A stretch of DNA of 64,000 nucleotides from Xanthomonas hortorum pv. pelargonii (GTDB taxonomy: Bacteria; Pseudomonadota; Gammaproteobacteria; Xanthomonadales; Xanthomonadaceae): assembly GCF_024499015.1 (NCBI RefSeq), contig NZ_CP098604.1:4464001-4528000 (forward strand), read 5' to 3'. The notes beneath the pieces are model-generated. The model did no database searches, was not told where the DNA came from, and saw nothing but the letters and a program-made list of their open reading frames with translations. Of this stretch, positions 9,082 through 18,009 are shown in pieces. The number at the start of each line of letters is the position of its first letter. Position 1 is the first letter of the stretch. A program made the translations under genes and the position numbers.

Positions 9082-10341
9082 TCAGCGCGTGCGGATGGAC
9101 AAGTCACGCCGCCGCAAGGCGATCGCGAGCGCTGCGTGGATCGGCAACAGCAGCAGTACCCATTGCAGATTGTCCTGCGCCTGGAACGACAACCAATGAA
9201 TCAGCAGGGCCACCAATGCGGCGGCGGCAACCACCCAGCGCAGCACATCGAACCAGCGTCCGGGCCGGCGCCCGCGCAGCACTGCGATGCCGCCGATCAG
9301 CAACAGCGCGCACAGCGGGTTGACCAATAACAGGTTGCGGTTGGCCCAGGCCGATTGATGCGCCGTGAAGCCCCACAGATACACCAGCAGGCCGCCGCCG
9401 ATCGCGCACAGCAGCCAGTACGGCAGCGCAAGTGCGGCCAACAGGCGTTGTCGGCGGCCCAGCGCCAACACGCCGGCAGCGACGATCAGCCCGGTCAGCA
9501 GCCACGGCCACCAATGCTGTTGCTGTTCGTCCGGCTCCGGTGCGATGCGATGCGGCAGCAAGACCTGGGTGGATTGCACCAACGGGCGGCCGGCGCTGTT
9601 GTGCACCTGGGTCAGGCTGTCGGCAAGGCGCATCGGTACGAAGGCTTCTTCCCAGCGCGATAGCGGGCGATCTGCGTACGGCCCCAGGCCCAGGTCGAAA
9701 CCCAGCCACATCCACGGGGCAGGGGAAGCCAGCCGCACCGCTTCGCTGCGGAAGGTGTTGCCGCGCGAACGACCGGCCAGCTGCGATTTCAGCGCGCCGC
9801 CCATCGCTCTATCCAGCGTGTCGCGGACCATCGTGGCGCAGTTGGCCACGAAATAATCGTAGTGATAGCGCGCGTTTTCGGGCTGGCTGCGCACGGCCAG
9901 CCCGTCGGCCAGTGCGCGCGCCTGTTCGGGCGGCAGATCCAGCCACTGGATGCTGACCCCGCGGCCGACGTTACGGTACTGCGACAGATCTTCCTCCAGC
10001 GGCAATGCCACCAGGTAATACATCATCTCGCCGCGGGTAAAGCGCGGCACGAAGTCCGGCTCGCTCGGGTCGAAAAAGCCGAAGTTGTACGAGGTGGCCT
10101 GCTGCGTGATCGGGTCCACGACCACGATGGCATCGTGGCCGAAGCGTTCGAAAAACACTTCGCCGGGCTGCATGGTGACCACGCCAACGCGCGGTGCCGG
10201 CCCGGTCGTTTCGACTGGCGCCTGAGCGACTGCCACCGGTGCGATCAGCAACGCCAACAACGCCAGGATGCAGAACGCAGCCCATCGCCGAACGCTGCCG
10301 CGGCTCAACGCTGCAGCGGAAATGCCATGCAACGGGTTCAA
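9082..10341 (-). CDS. DUF4105 (Lnb N-terminal-domain-like) exported membrane protein
   Basis: 419 residues. An N-terminal signal or anchor (about residues 20-40) is followed by a periplasmic DUF4105 domain with the conserved pair RFGHDAIVV (His) and FVANCATMVRD (Cys), typical of an NlpC/P60-like fold. After about residue 280 there are four to five TM segments. Known of the family: DUF4105 proteins have been connected with lipoprotein N-acylation (Lnb) in Bacteroidota. The start overlaps the corC stop by 4 bases (ATGA). In E. coli the gene after ybeX/corC is lnt, so the position suggests a lipoprotein-acylation role; this is inference. Confidence 0.8.
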   Translation of the reverse strand: MNPLHGISAAALSRGSVRRWAAFCILALLALLIAPVAVAQAPVETTGPAPRVGVVTMQPGEVFFERFGHDAIVVVDPITQQATSYNFGFFDPSEPDFVPRFTRGEMMYYLVALPLEEDLSQYRNVGRGVSIQWLDLPPEQARALADGLAVRSQPENARYHYDYFVANCATMVRDTLDRAMGGALKSQLAGRSRGNTFRSEAVRLASPAPWMWLGFDLGLGPYADRPLSRWEEAFVPMRLADSLTQVHNSAGRPLVQSTQVLLPHRIAPEPDEQQQHWWPWLLTGLIVAAGVLALGRRQRLLAALALPYWLLCAIGGGLLVYLWGFTAHQSAWANRNLLLVNPLCALLLIGGIAVLRGRRPGRWFDVLRWVVAAAALVALLIHWLSFQAQDNLQWVLLLLPIHAALAIALRRRDLSIRTR

Positions 10342-11216
10342 GCGTCGTCCTGCGGGTCGGGCGGCAATATGGTGACGTGGAAGGCGTGCACGCGCCGCGC
10401 ATCGGCTTTGGCCACGCGGAATGCAAAGCGCCCCAGGGTCAGCTCTTCACCGGTTTCCGGCAGATGCCCGATTGCATCGGTGACCAGGCCACCGACGGTG
10501 TCGTACTCGTCGTCGGGAAAGTCGGCGCCGAAGCGTTCGTTGAAGTCTTCGATTGGCGTCAGCGCATCGACCACGTAACGGCCGTCGGCCTGGATCGCGA
10601 TCAGCGAATTCTCTTCTTCGGCATCGTCGTGCTCGTCGTCGATCTGGCCGACGATCTGCTCCAGCACGTCTTCGATGGTGACCAGCCCGGCGACGCCGCC
10701 GTACTCGTCCACCACGATCGCCATGTGGTTGCGCGACAGGCGGAATTCCTTGAGCAGCACGTTGAGCTTCTTCGACTCCGGGATCAGCACCGCCGGGCGT
10801 AGCAGCTCGCGTACGTTGCCAGGGCCGTTGTCGGCGACCACGCCGCGCAACAAATCCTTGGCCAGCAGGATGCCGAGCACTTCGTCCTTGTTCTCGCCGT
10901 GCACCGGGAAGCGCGAATGGCCGGATTCGACCACTTGCTGCATCAGGTCGAGAAAGCGCGCCTCTACGGGGAGCGAGACCATTTGCGAGCGCGAAATCAT
11001 CACGTCGCCCACGGTGAGCTCGGACACGGAGATCGCGCCTTCCATCATGCGTAAGGTGTCTGCGGCGATGAGACCGTCTTGCTCGGCGGTCCGCAGCAGC
11101 GCGACCAGTTCGTCGCGGGTGTGGGGTTCGCCAGAGAAGGCAGCGCTCAGGCGCTCGAGCCAGCTACGGCGTTTTTCGGGTGTTTCTTGGGATTGGCTAC
11201 TGTCGTCTTCGGACAT
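10338..11216 (-). CDS. corC: CorC/YbeX-type CBS-domain protein
   Basis: 292 residues: a short charged N-terminus, two CBS domains (about residues 65-190, with DVMISRSQMVSLP opening the first and a VVDEYGGVAGLVTIEDVLEQI stretch in the second), and a C-terminal CorC_HlyC transporter-associated domain ending LPPDPQDDA. It lacks the DUF21 membrane part, so it is a soluble or peripheral protein of the ybeZ-ybeY-ybeX group linked to magnesium efflux and ribosome maturation. A GTG start 18 bases upstream is possible; the ATG giving MSEDDSSQ is preferred. Confidence 0.92.
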   Translation of the reverse strand: MSEDDSSQSQETPEKRRSWLERLSAAFSGEPHTRDELVALLRTAEQDGLIAADTLRMMEGAISVSELTVGDVMISRSQMVSLPVEARFLDLMQQVVESGHSRFPVHGENKDEVLGILLAKDLLRGVVADNGPGNVRELLRPAVLIPESKKLNVLLKEFRLSRNHMAIVVDEYGGVAGLVTIEDVLEQIVGQIDDEHDDAEEENSLIAIQADGRYVVDALTPIEDFNERFGADFPDDEYDTVGGLVTDAIGHLPETGEELTLGRFAFRVAKADARRVHAFHVTILPPDPQDDA

Positions 11217-11312
11217 CGTGACGGGGGACGGCACCCGGCAAACCAGGCGATAGCGGTCAGTCTAACAGGAAGCCGCTAAGGCGCTGTGGACAGGGCGCAG
11301 GGGCGCCCGCTG

Positions 11313-11831
11313 TCAGGGTAGATCCAGGCTGTAACCGCAGCCGACCACGGTCTTGCCGGGGTGCGATTTCACGTTGGAGACGCTGAGCACCACCGATTCG
11401 ATCATCGCCTCGCCGGTCTTCGGATTGGTGGTGTCTTCGCTGACCAGCTCGCGGCCGTACATGATCTTGTCGGCGTTATCCACACCCAGTTCCAGGTTCA
11501 ACTGTTTGGCCAGCGGGCGTGGGTCGGGCAGGTCCAGCAACGCCATGATGCTGGCGCCGGAAAACGCGATGTGGGTGGTGCTGTGGCCGAACACGCTGAT
11601 CGGCGTGTTGAGCGTGTATTCGGTCATGAACAGGTTGGCCTGCTCCAGCGGCGTCCAGCCCAGCGCGACCGCTTTGAGCGGGTCGGCCAGTACCGGCGCC
11701 AACGCGTTGAAGTCGCCGATACGTTGGCGGCATTCGATCAACGCGGACAGGTCGGGCCGCACCGGCGCGGCCTGGGCCCAGGCGGTGGAGGAGGTCAGCA
11801 ACAGCAAAACAGCTGCGACGCTGGCACGCAT
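11313..11831 (-). CDS. Exported hypothetical protein
   Basis: 172 residues with a clear signal peptide ([19 protein letters not shown], cleavage after AWAQA). The mature part is compact and soluble, with two cysteines that could form a disulphide. The function is unknown to me. The ATG overlaps the ybeY stop by one base (TGATG), so it is translated with the phoH-ybeY-corC run. It is not part of the E. coli version of this operon. Confidence 0.75.
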   Translation of the reverse strand: MRASVAAVLLLLTSSTAWAQAAPVRPDLSALIECRQRIGDFNALAPVLADPLKAVALGWTPLEQANLFMTEYTLNTPISVFGHSTTHIAFSGASIMALLDLPDPRPLAKQLNLELGVDNADKIMYGRELVSEDTTNPKTGEAMIESVVLSVSNVKSHPGKTVVGCGYSLDLP

Positions 11832-12316
11832 CAAAGTTCCCCCGCGTACGGGTCGTCGATGCCGAGATCGGCCAGGATCTCGCGTTCGAGTTGTTCCATC
11901 GCATCGGCCTCCTTGTCGTCTTCGTGGTCCCAGCCGAGCAGATGCAAGGTGCCATGCACGGTCAGATGCGCGTAATGCGAGGCCAGCGATTTGCCTTGTT
12001 CGGCCGCCTCGCGTGCCACCACCGGCGCGCAGATCACCAGATCGCCCAGCAGCGGCATCTTGACGCCCTTGGGCAGGCCTTCGGGCAACTCGGCCGGGAA
12101 GCTCAGCACATTGGTGGCGTAATCCTTGCCGCGGTAATGATGGTTGAGCGAGCAGCCTTCCTTCTCATCGACAATGCGCACCGCCAGATCGGCCTCGCGG
12201 ATGCGTCCCTTCAGCGCGGCAGCCACCCACTTGCGAAAACTCACCGCCGAGGGCAAACCGGCGCGCGGCAGCGCGTAACTGACAGCGACGTCGAGACGGA
12301 CAGGTCCACGGGTCAT
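11831..12316 (-). CDS. ybeY: Endoribonuclease YbeY
   Basis: 161 residues. The zinc-binding signature [15 protein letters not shown] matches H-x3-H-x4-GxDH of the UPF0054 family. YbeY acts in 16S rRNA 3' maturation and ribosome quality control in the cytoplasm. An AGGA lies about 10 bases before the ATG. It is encoded 27 bases after phoH and overlaps the next gene. Confidence 0.95.
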   Translation of the reverse strand: MTRGPVRLDVAVSYALPRAGLPSAVSFRKWVAAALKGRIREADLAVRIVDEKEGCSLNHHYRGKDYATNVLSFPAELPEGLPKGVKMPLLGDLVICAPVVAREAAEQGKSLASHYAHLTVHGTLHLLGWDHEDDKEADAMEQLEREILADLGIDDPYAGEL

Positions 12317-12343
12317 GGCGAGAGTTTCCTGGGCAAGAGGGAT

Positions 12344-13525
12344 TCAGTGGGAGCAGGTGATCGGCGACTTCACTGCGGGCCCACCGGCAACGCCGTCACT
12401 CGCACGAGCGAGCGGGCCACGGCTGCAGCCACGATTGTAATCCCGGACATTCACGGTTGAAACGACGCCGGATTGTCGCGGTCTGCGGCCCCCGCGAACG
12501 ACCTGCCTGCCGGCACAGGGCCGGCACGGTGCTGCATCACTCCGTCTCGCTCGGTTGGCAGCGTCCTGCTGATCGCGGCGTTCATAGGCAGTGACAATGC
12601 GCTGCACCAGCGGGTGGCGCACCACGTCGCGTGCTTCGAAAAAGGTGAAGCTGGCGCCGTCCACATCGCGCAGCACTTCCACCGCGTCGCGCAGGCCGGA
12701 TTTGACGTGTTTGGGCAGGTCGATCTGGGTCAGGTCGCCGGTGATCACTGCCGTGGAGCCGAAGCCCAGACGGGTCAGGAACATCTTCATCTGCTCGATG
12801 GTGGTGTTCTGCGCTTCGTCGAGAATCACGTAGGCATCGTTGAGCGTGCGGCCGCGCATATACGCCAGCGGCGCGATCTCGATGACGTTGCGCTCGAGCA
12901 GCTTGACCACTTTTTCCACGCCCAGCATTTCGTATAGCGCGTCGTACAGCGGGCGCAGATACGGGTCTACCTTCTGGCTCAGATCGCCCGGTAGAAAGCC
13001 CAGTTTTTCGCCGGCTTCCACCGCTGGGCGCACCAGTATCAAGCGCTGCACGCGCGATTCGTTGAGCGCTTCCACAGCGCAGGCGACCGCCAGGAAGGTC
13101 TTGCCGGTACCGGCCGGGCCGATGCCGAAGTTGATGTCGTGGGTGGCGATCGCATGCAGGTACTTGGCCTGATTGGCGCCGCGTCCACGCACAGTGCCGC
13201 GCTTGACCTTGATCGCCACGTCCTGGGCTTCGTAGGAACGCTCGACCACGTGTTCGACGTTGGCATCGTTCAGGCGCAGATGGATCGCGTGGTTGTCGAA
13301 AACGGTGGAGGCGGCCTCTTCGTACAGCGCGATCAGCAGCGTCTGCGCGGCGGTGATGGCCGGCTCCGGGCCGGTGACACGGAAGATGTTGCCGCGGTTG
13401 GCGATCTCCACGCCGAGCTTGAGTTCGATCTGGCGCAAGTGCGCGTCGAACGGGCCAGCCAGATTGGCCAGGCGCTCGGTGTCGTCGGGTTCCAGGGTGA
13501 AGTCGCGGTGTACAGGTGAGTTCAT
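12344..13525 (-). CDS. phoH: PhoH-family ATPase (YbeZ), with an unusual Arg-rich C-terminal tail
   Basis: Cytoplasmic PhoH-like P-loop protein: an N-terminal KH-like segment, Walker A GPAGTGKTFLA, Walker B YVILDEAQN and sensor ITGDLTQIDLP. It is a partner of YbeY in RNA metabolism. The start at 13525 gives MNSPVHRDF; the longer frame upstream has no support. The conserved core ends near VTAYERRDQQ; about 70 further residues are Arg/Cys/Gly-rich with no family counterpart I know, so the normal stop may have been lost or the tail may be lineage-specific. Confidence 0.9.
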   Translation of the reverse strand: MNSPVHRDFTLEPDDTERLANLAGPFDAHLRQIELKLGVEIANRGNIFRVTGPEPAITAAQTLLIALYEEAASTVFDNHAIHLRLNDANVEHVVERSYEAQDVAIKVKRGTVRGRGANQAKYLHAIATHDINFGIGPAGTGKTFLAVACAVEALNESRVQRLILVRPAVEAGEKLGFLPGDLSQKVDPYLRPLYDALYEMLGVEKVVKLLERNVIEIAPLAYMRGRTLNDAYVILDEAQNTTIEQMKMFLTRLGFGSTAVITGDLTQIDLPKHVKSGLRDAVEVLRDVDGASFTFFEARDVVRHPLVQRIVTAYERRDQQDAANRARRSDAAPCRPCAGRQVVRGGRRPRQSGVVSTVNVRDYNRGCSRGPLARASDGVAGGPAVKSPITCSH

Positions 13526-14056
13526 GGTCGGCTCGGACAGCGCATGCGTGCGGCGTCGGTAGGGCGGGACGAAAAGGGTAGCGCGCAGCGTGTGATCCCA
13601 CCAACACGCCCGGCGGCACGGCGGCGTGGCCATGCGCGTGCCCGCCGGCGCGTTCGAGTTCTCCACAAGCGCTGTGGAGTCACGCATCCACAACCTGTGG
13701 ATAGAATTGGTGACGCTTACTGGCGTAAGGCCTGGCAGGATGGTGGCGAAAAAATCACCAGTGCGCACGCGCTTGTCCACAACCGATGTGGATCGAATTC
13801 GGTAAAGCCTGTGGGTAAGTGTGGCCAGGCCTTGCGTAGCAAGGCGTTGTGGATGGGTGGCGAATTTTTCGCCACCAGTGCGCGCAGCGAGCGACGCGAT
13901 GGATCATGTCGATGCTTGTCGTTGTCTGCGACTGCAAAGAGACAGCTCAGGTGAGCCACCAGTACGCGACTGGCGCAGGTTGTATGGATCGCCGGCAGCG
14001 CGTGATGCACGCGATGCCTTCAACATGGCGCCGAGCAATCCGGCGCCTGCGCTGCA
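13526..14056. other. 531-bp intergenic region between phoH and miaB
   Basis: No convincing gene on either strand. The region contains the DnaA-box-like cluster annotated separately, a perfect hairpin at 13856-13876 (arms GGTGGCGAA/TTCGCCACC, loop TTT), and a diverged direct repeat: AAGGCCTGGCAGGATGGTGG near 13736 and AAGGCGTTGTGGATGGGTGG near 13841, each followed by CACCAGTGCGC. It must include the promoter of the phoH operon. Confidence 0.6.
13659..13856. promoter_or_regulatory. Cluster of DnaA-box-like 9-mers
   Basis: Compared with TTATCCACA, one-mismatch sites lie at 13659 (TTCTCCACA), 13696 (TGTGGATAG, reverse), 13773 (TTGTCCACA) and 13810 (TGTGGGTAA, reverse). Two-mismatch sites lie at 13684, 13787 and 13848, and a weaker one at 13673. 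None is a perfect consensus. The density is much higher than chance for 200 bp. A role in DnaA binding, phoH control or DnaA titration is inference only. Confidence 0.45.
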
Positions 14057-15526
14057 TCAGCGTGCGCTTTCATCCAGGTGGATGCGACCACGCAGCGAAT
14101 TGCTCATCGCCTCGGTGATCAGCACATCGACAAATTGCCCGATCAAGCGCGCATTACCGGGGAAATTCACCGGGCGCATGTTCTCGCTCTTGCCGGTCAA
14201 CTCATTCGGATCGCGCCGCGAGGGGCCTTCCACCAACACCCGCTGCACGCTACCGACCATGGACTGCGAAATACTGGTGGCATGCGCATTGATCTGCGCC
14301 TGCAGGCGTGCCAGACGCGCCTGTTTGACGGCGTCGGGCGTGTCGTCCTGCAGATCCGAGGCCGGCGTTCCAGGACGACGCGAATAGATGAAGGAAAAGC
14401 TCTGATCGAAGCCGACATCCTCGATCAACTTCATGGTCTTTTCGAAATCCGCTTCGGTCTCGCCGGGGAAGCCGACGATGAAGTCCGAGCTGATCGAAAT
14501 GTCCGGGCGCACCGCGCGCAGCTTGCGGATTTTGGATTTGAATTCCAGCGCGGTGTAGCCGCGCTTCATCGCCGACAGAATCCGGTCGCTGCCGGCCTGC
14601 ACCGGCAGGTGCAGATAGTTGGCCAACTGCGGCACGTCGCGATACGCATCCACCAGCGAATCGGAAAATTCCAAGGGATGCGACGTAGTGAAACGGATGC
14701 GGCCGATGCCGTCGATCTGCGCGATGGTGCGAATCAGCAAGCCCAGATCCGCATACTGCGCGGCGTCTCCCGCTTCGGCGCCATATGCACCGCGATACGC
14801 GTTGACGTTCTGGCCGAGCAGGTTGATCTCGCGCACGCCTTGCGCGGCCAGTTGCGCCACTTCCACCAGCACGTCTTCGAACGGCCGGCTCACTTCTTCG
14901 CCGCGGGTATAGGGCACCACGCAGAACGAGCAGTATTTGGAGCAGCCTTCCATGATCGACACGAACGCCGACGGGCCATCGGCGCGCGGCTCGGGCAGGC
15001 GATCGAACTTCTCGATTTCCGGGAAGCTGATGTCCACCTGCGACTTGCCCGACTCGCGCCGCGCGCGGATCAGCTCGGGCAGGCGATGCAGGGTCTGCGG
15101 GCCGAACACCAGATCCACATACGGCGCGCGCTTGACGATGGCTTCACCTTCCTGCGAGGCCACGCAGCCGCCAACACCGATGATCACCGGCGTGCCGCCG
15201 GCCTTGTGCCTGCTCTCCTTGAGCAAGCGCCAGCGGCCCAGCTGGCTGAACACCTTTTCCTGCGCCTTCTCGCGGATGGAGCAGGTATTGACCAGCACCA
15301 CGTCGGCGTCTTCGGGGTTGTCGGTCAACTCCAGCCCTTCGGAGGCGGCGAGTACGTCGGCCATCTTGGCCGAGTCGTACTCGTTCATCTGGCACCCGTG
15401 GGTCTTGATGTACAGCTTGCCGCGCACCACGGCGGGCGCTGCCGGGCGTGCCACGGGCAGCGGCAACAGGGCAGGTGCGTCCACGGCGGTGGCCGCGGAC
15501 AGATCGGAAACGGATGTCCCGGGCAT
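14057..15526 (-). CDS. miaB: tRNA-2-methylthio-N6-dimethylallyladenosine synthase MiaB
   Basis: Radical-SAM methylthiotransferase acting on A37 of tRNAs that read UNN codons. The N-terminal UPF0004 domain begins [15 protein letters not shown] (first cluster Cys; the others are in [10 protein letters not shown] and [10 protein letters not shown]), the radical-SAM motif is [17 protein letters not shown], and the C-terminal TRAM domain ends in VLITEA. The total is 489 residues; the first ~33 (Ala/Pro-rich) exceed the family core, so a later start cannot be excluded. Confidence 0.96.
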   Translation of the reverse strand: MPGTSVSDLSAATAVDAPALLPLPVARPAAPAVVRGKLYIKTHGCQMNEYDSAKMADVLAASEGLELTDNPEDADVVLVNTCSIREKAQEKVFSQLGRWRLLKESRHKAGGTPVIIGVGGCVASQEGEAIVKRAPYVDLVFGPQTLHRLPELIRARRESGKSQVDISFPEIEKFDRLPEPRADGPSAFVSIMEGCSKYCSFCVVPYTRGEEVSRPFEDVLVEVAQLAAQGVREINLLGQNVNAYRGAYGAEAGDAAQYADLGLLIRTIAQIDGIGRIRFTTSHPLEFSDSLVDAYRDVPQLANYLHLPVQAGSDRILSAMKRGYTALEFKSKIRKLRAVRPDISISSDFIVGFPGETEADFEKTMKLIEDVGFDQSFSFIYSRRPGTPASDLQDDTPDAVKQARLARLQAQINAHATSISQSMVGSVQRVLVEGPSRRDPNELTGKSENMRPVNFPGNARLIGQFVDVLITEAMSNSLRGRIHLDESAR

Positions 15527-15595
15527 GGCGCTTATTCCAGGCGGGTAGAAGATAGCCGCGCAGTTTACCCGCTTGCGCCGGCTGCGTCCGGATGC

Positions 15596-16210
15596 TCAGG
15601 GCCTGGCGTTGATCGCCTCGGCGCGGCCGAATGCCGGCCGGTCGGCCATACGCGCGATGTAGGCGCGGGTGGTGGCAGGCGGGTCGACCAGGCCGAAATC
15701 GACCATCCAGCCAAGCGCGCCGCCCCACAGCACATCGGCCGCGCTGCAACGATCGCCCAACAGATAGTCGCCCTTGGCCAGCTGCGCATCGACCACCTGC
15801 AGCACCGTGTCGCAGTCGGCGTACGGCGAGATCGCGCGCGGCGGGGCGTCGCGCTTCATCGCGCGGTCGATGATCGCCGGCTCGAACGCCGAACCGTAGA
15901 AGGCCAGCCAGCGCAGATAGGCGCCGCGATCGGCATCGCCCGGTGCCGGCGACAGGCCGGCTTCCGGATACAGCTCGGCCAGGTACTGATAGATCGCGCC
16001 CTGTTCGGTGACCACGCTGTCGCCGTGCCGGATCGCCGGGATCTTGCCCATCGCGTTGATCGTCAAGTACTCGGGCGCGAGCTGTTCGCCTTTTTCCAGA
16101 TCGAGGATCTGCAGGCTGTAGCTGGCGCCGAGCTCTTCCAGCAAGACCAGCACGCCGCGCGAGCGCGAGCGGGGATTGTGGAACAGGGTGATGTGGCGGT
16201 CGTCGGGCAT
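15596..16210 (-). CDS. Glutathione S-transferase family protein
   Basis: 204 residues. The N-terminal thioredoxin-like domain (ITLFHNPRSRSRGVLVLLEEL) has a Ser-rich glutathione site and TEQGAIYQYLAELYP as the GSH-contacting ESxAI-like motif; an all-helical C-terminal domain follows. A cytoplasmic conjugating or isomerising enzyme of unknown substrate. Divergent from the broken WYL-type regulator, which may once have controlled it. Confidence 0.88.
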   Translation of the reverse strand: MPDDRHITLFHNPRSRSRGVLVLLEELGASYSLQILDLEKGEQLAPEYLTINAMGKIPAIRHGDSVVTEQGAIYQYLAELYPEAGLSPAPGDADRGAYLRWLAFYGSAFEPAIIDRAMKRDAPPRAISPYADCDTVLQVVDAQLAKGDYLLGDRCSAADVLWGGALGWMVDFGLVDPPATTRAYIARMADRPAFGRAEAINARP

Positions 16211-16329
16211 TGCGGGTTCCTAGGTCGGTACGGCAGGAGTTCAAACGGCAAGCGTTCGTGCAGCAGGAGTCGATGAGGTCATCCTACGCAGCTATTGCGG
16301 ACACTTTCTCTCCGCAATACGGTGACGCG

Positions 16330-16790
16330 ATGGCTTCGACCGCTGCCCGCCTGTTGCGTCTGCTTTCTCTGCTGCAGGCGGCCGGAGCTGGTCCGGCGTG
16401 GCCCTGGCTGAGCGCCTGGAAATTCATCCGCGCAGCGTGCGGCGCGATATCGACCGCCTGCGCGAGCTCGGCTACCCGATACAGGCCGCGCCCGGAACCG
16501 GTGGCGGCTATCGGCTGGGGCAGGGCGCAGCCGCCTTGCCGCTGTTGTTCGAAGAAGACGAAGCGCTCACCGTGGCGATCGCCTTGCGCGCGGCCGCGCC
16601 GACGATCCGCGACATGGACGCGGCAGCGGCGCGGGTGCTGGCCAAGCTCGATCCGCTGTTGCCGCGACGCAGTGGCCAGCGCGCCAGCGCCGCGCATGCG
16701 GCCATGGCCAGCTCTCCTTCCGATGTGCGTGAACCACTGACCCAGGCCCTGAACGCGTTGCGAGCGCAACTGGACCGGCTGCCCCGGTAA
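16330..16790 (+). pseudogene. Broken HTH/WYL (YafY-type) transcriptional regulator
   Basis: The frame starting at the ATG at 16330 gives MASTAARLLRLLSLLQA, the usual start of a YafY-like DeoR/HTH_11 regulator, then degenerates into nonsense. From about 16384 the homologous sequence continues in another frame (ALAERLEIHPRSVRRDIDRL) to DRLPR at 16790. Restoring one base in the GCGGCC run at 16377-16383 would join the two. Even repaired, the product is about 153 residues and lacks the WYL effector domain (family about 230 or more), so the 3' part is also missing. Confidence 0.7.
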
Positions 16791-16839
16791 CGCCTGCCGA
16801 CACTTGGCAAGCCCAGGGCAAGCTGGGACACTCCGCCAC

Positions 16840-17832
16840 ATGAAGGGGATGTCAAGAGTGCTGGGGCTGTTACTTGTCACGTTGTCGGCGGCGCCGGCCA
16901 GCGCCGGCACCTTGTACAAGTGCGTCAGCGGCGACGGCATCACCAGTTATTTGAGCAAGCGCCAGAGCGGCGCCGCCTGCAGCGTCATCAGCAGCTATAC
17001 CCCGGATCGCTCTACCCGCCGCACACCGCCGTCTTCTGTGCGCGCGACGCCAGGCTCGATTGCCGGCCCTGCGCGCCGCATCGCCAATATCGACAGCGGC
17101 GCGCCGGCCACGATCATCAGCCAGCCGGTCAGCCAAACGCCGCGTCGCGCTGCCGAGGTCGCTTCAGCGGTGGTGCCGCGCGCGCTGCCGGGGTCGGAGA
17201 CGTCCATCGTGCAGGCGCCTGCCGCCGCAACGGCGGTCAATCCGCGTCGGGTGGTCAGCGGGCAGGTCTATTCCTATATGAAGGACGGCGTGCGCCACTA
17301 CACCAGCGCCCGCCCGCGTCAGGTCGCCAGCATCGAAGGCCTGCGCACCATCCATTACAGCTTTATCGAGACCTGCTACGCCTGCGGCGCAAAGCCCGGC
17401 GTCAACTTCGGCGCGATCCGGCTCAACACCAATGCCTATCAGCAGGAAATCACTGCGGCGGCGCGTGAGTTCGGGGTCGAAGAAGCGATCGTGCGCGCGA
17501 TCATCCATGCCGAGTCGGCCTACAACCCGCTGGCGCTCAGCCGTGCCGGCGCGCAAGGGCTGATGCAGCTGATGCCCGGAACCGCGCGCCGCTTCGGCGT
17601 CAGCGATGCCTATGATGCATCGCAAAATATTCGCGGCGGCGTGCAGTATCTGTCCTGGTTGTTGAAACGCTTCAACGGCGATCTCACGCTTGCCGCTGCC
17701 GGCTACAACGCGGGCGAGGGCGCGGTGGATCGCTATGGCGGCGTGCCGCCTTACAGCGAGACCCAGCGCTATGTACAACGCGTCGGCCTGCTGGCCGGTC
17801 GCTATCGCGGGCAGACCACGGCAGCCAACTGA
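16840..17832 (+). CDS. Exported lytic transglycosylase (DUF4124 + SLT domains)
   Basis: 330 residues. A signal peptide ends at APASAG; a DUF4124-like segment (TLYKCVSGDGITSY) follows, then a variable linker, then a C-terminal SLT/lysozyme-like domain with the catalytic Glu in IIHAESAYNP and the GLMQLMPGTA and AAGYNAGEGAV motifs. Cleaves peptidoglycan glycan strands in the periplasm. The start at 16840 (MKGMSRV) is chosen because it begins the signal peptide; an in-frame upstream extension to 16804 has no signal-like sequence. Confidence 0.9.
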   Translation: MKGMSRVLGLLLVTLSAAPASAGTLYKCVSGDGITSYLSKRQSGAACSVISSYTPDRSTRRTPPSSVRATPGSIAGPARRIANIDSGAPATIISQPVSQTPRRAAEVASAVVPRALPGSETSIVQAPAAATAVNPRRVVSGQVYSYMKDGVRHYTSARPRQVASIEGLRTIHYSFIETCYACGAKPGVNFGAIRLNTNAYQQEITAAAREFGVEEAIVRAIIHAESAYNPLALSRAGAQGLMQLMPGTARRFGVSDAYDASQNIRGGVQYLSWLLKRFNGDLTLAAAGYNAGEGAVDRYGGVPPYSETQRYVQRVGLLAGRYRGQTTAAN

Positions 17833-18009
17833 GCTGCGTGCGTTATCGACACGCATCTGCATGCAGCGTTTGCACAGCGCAGCTCCGACTGCGTACATTG
17901 CATTGTCTGTGCATTAAGCGTTCCGCTACACTGCGGTCGATTCATCGCGGCTGGACCCCCCGCCAGCCGTTGGCAGCCTCACGCTACCTAATCAAGATCG
18001 GAGAGCCGG

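Noticed and set aside
13659..13856. Chromosomal origin of replication
   Set aside because: DnaA-like boxes are present but no dnaA, dnaN, gidA or clear AT-rich unwinding region is nearby, and no box is a perfect match.
14078..16276. 732-residue open frame antisense to miaB and the GST gene
   Set aside because: It crosses two recognised genes, is compositionally biased and has no motif or start signal.
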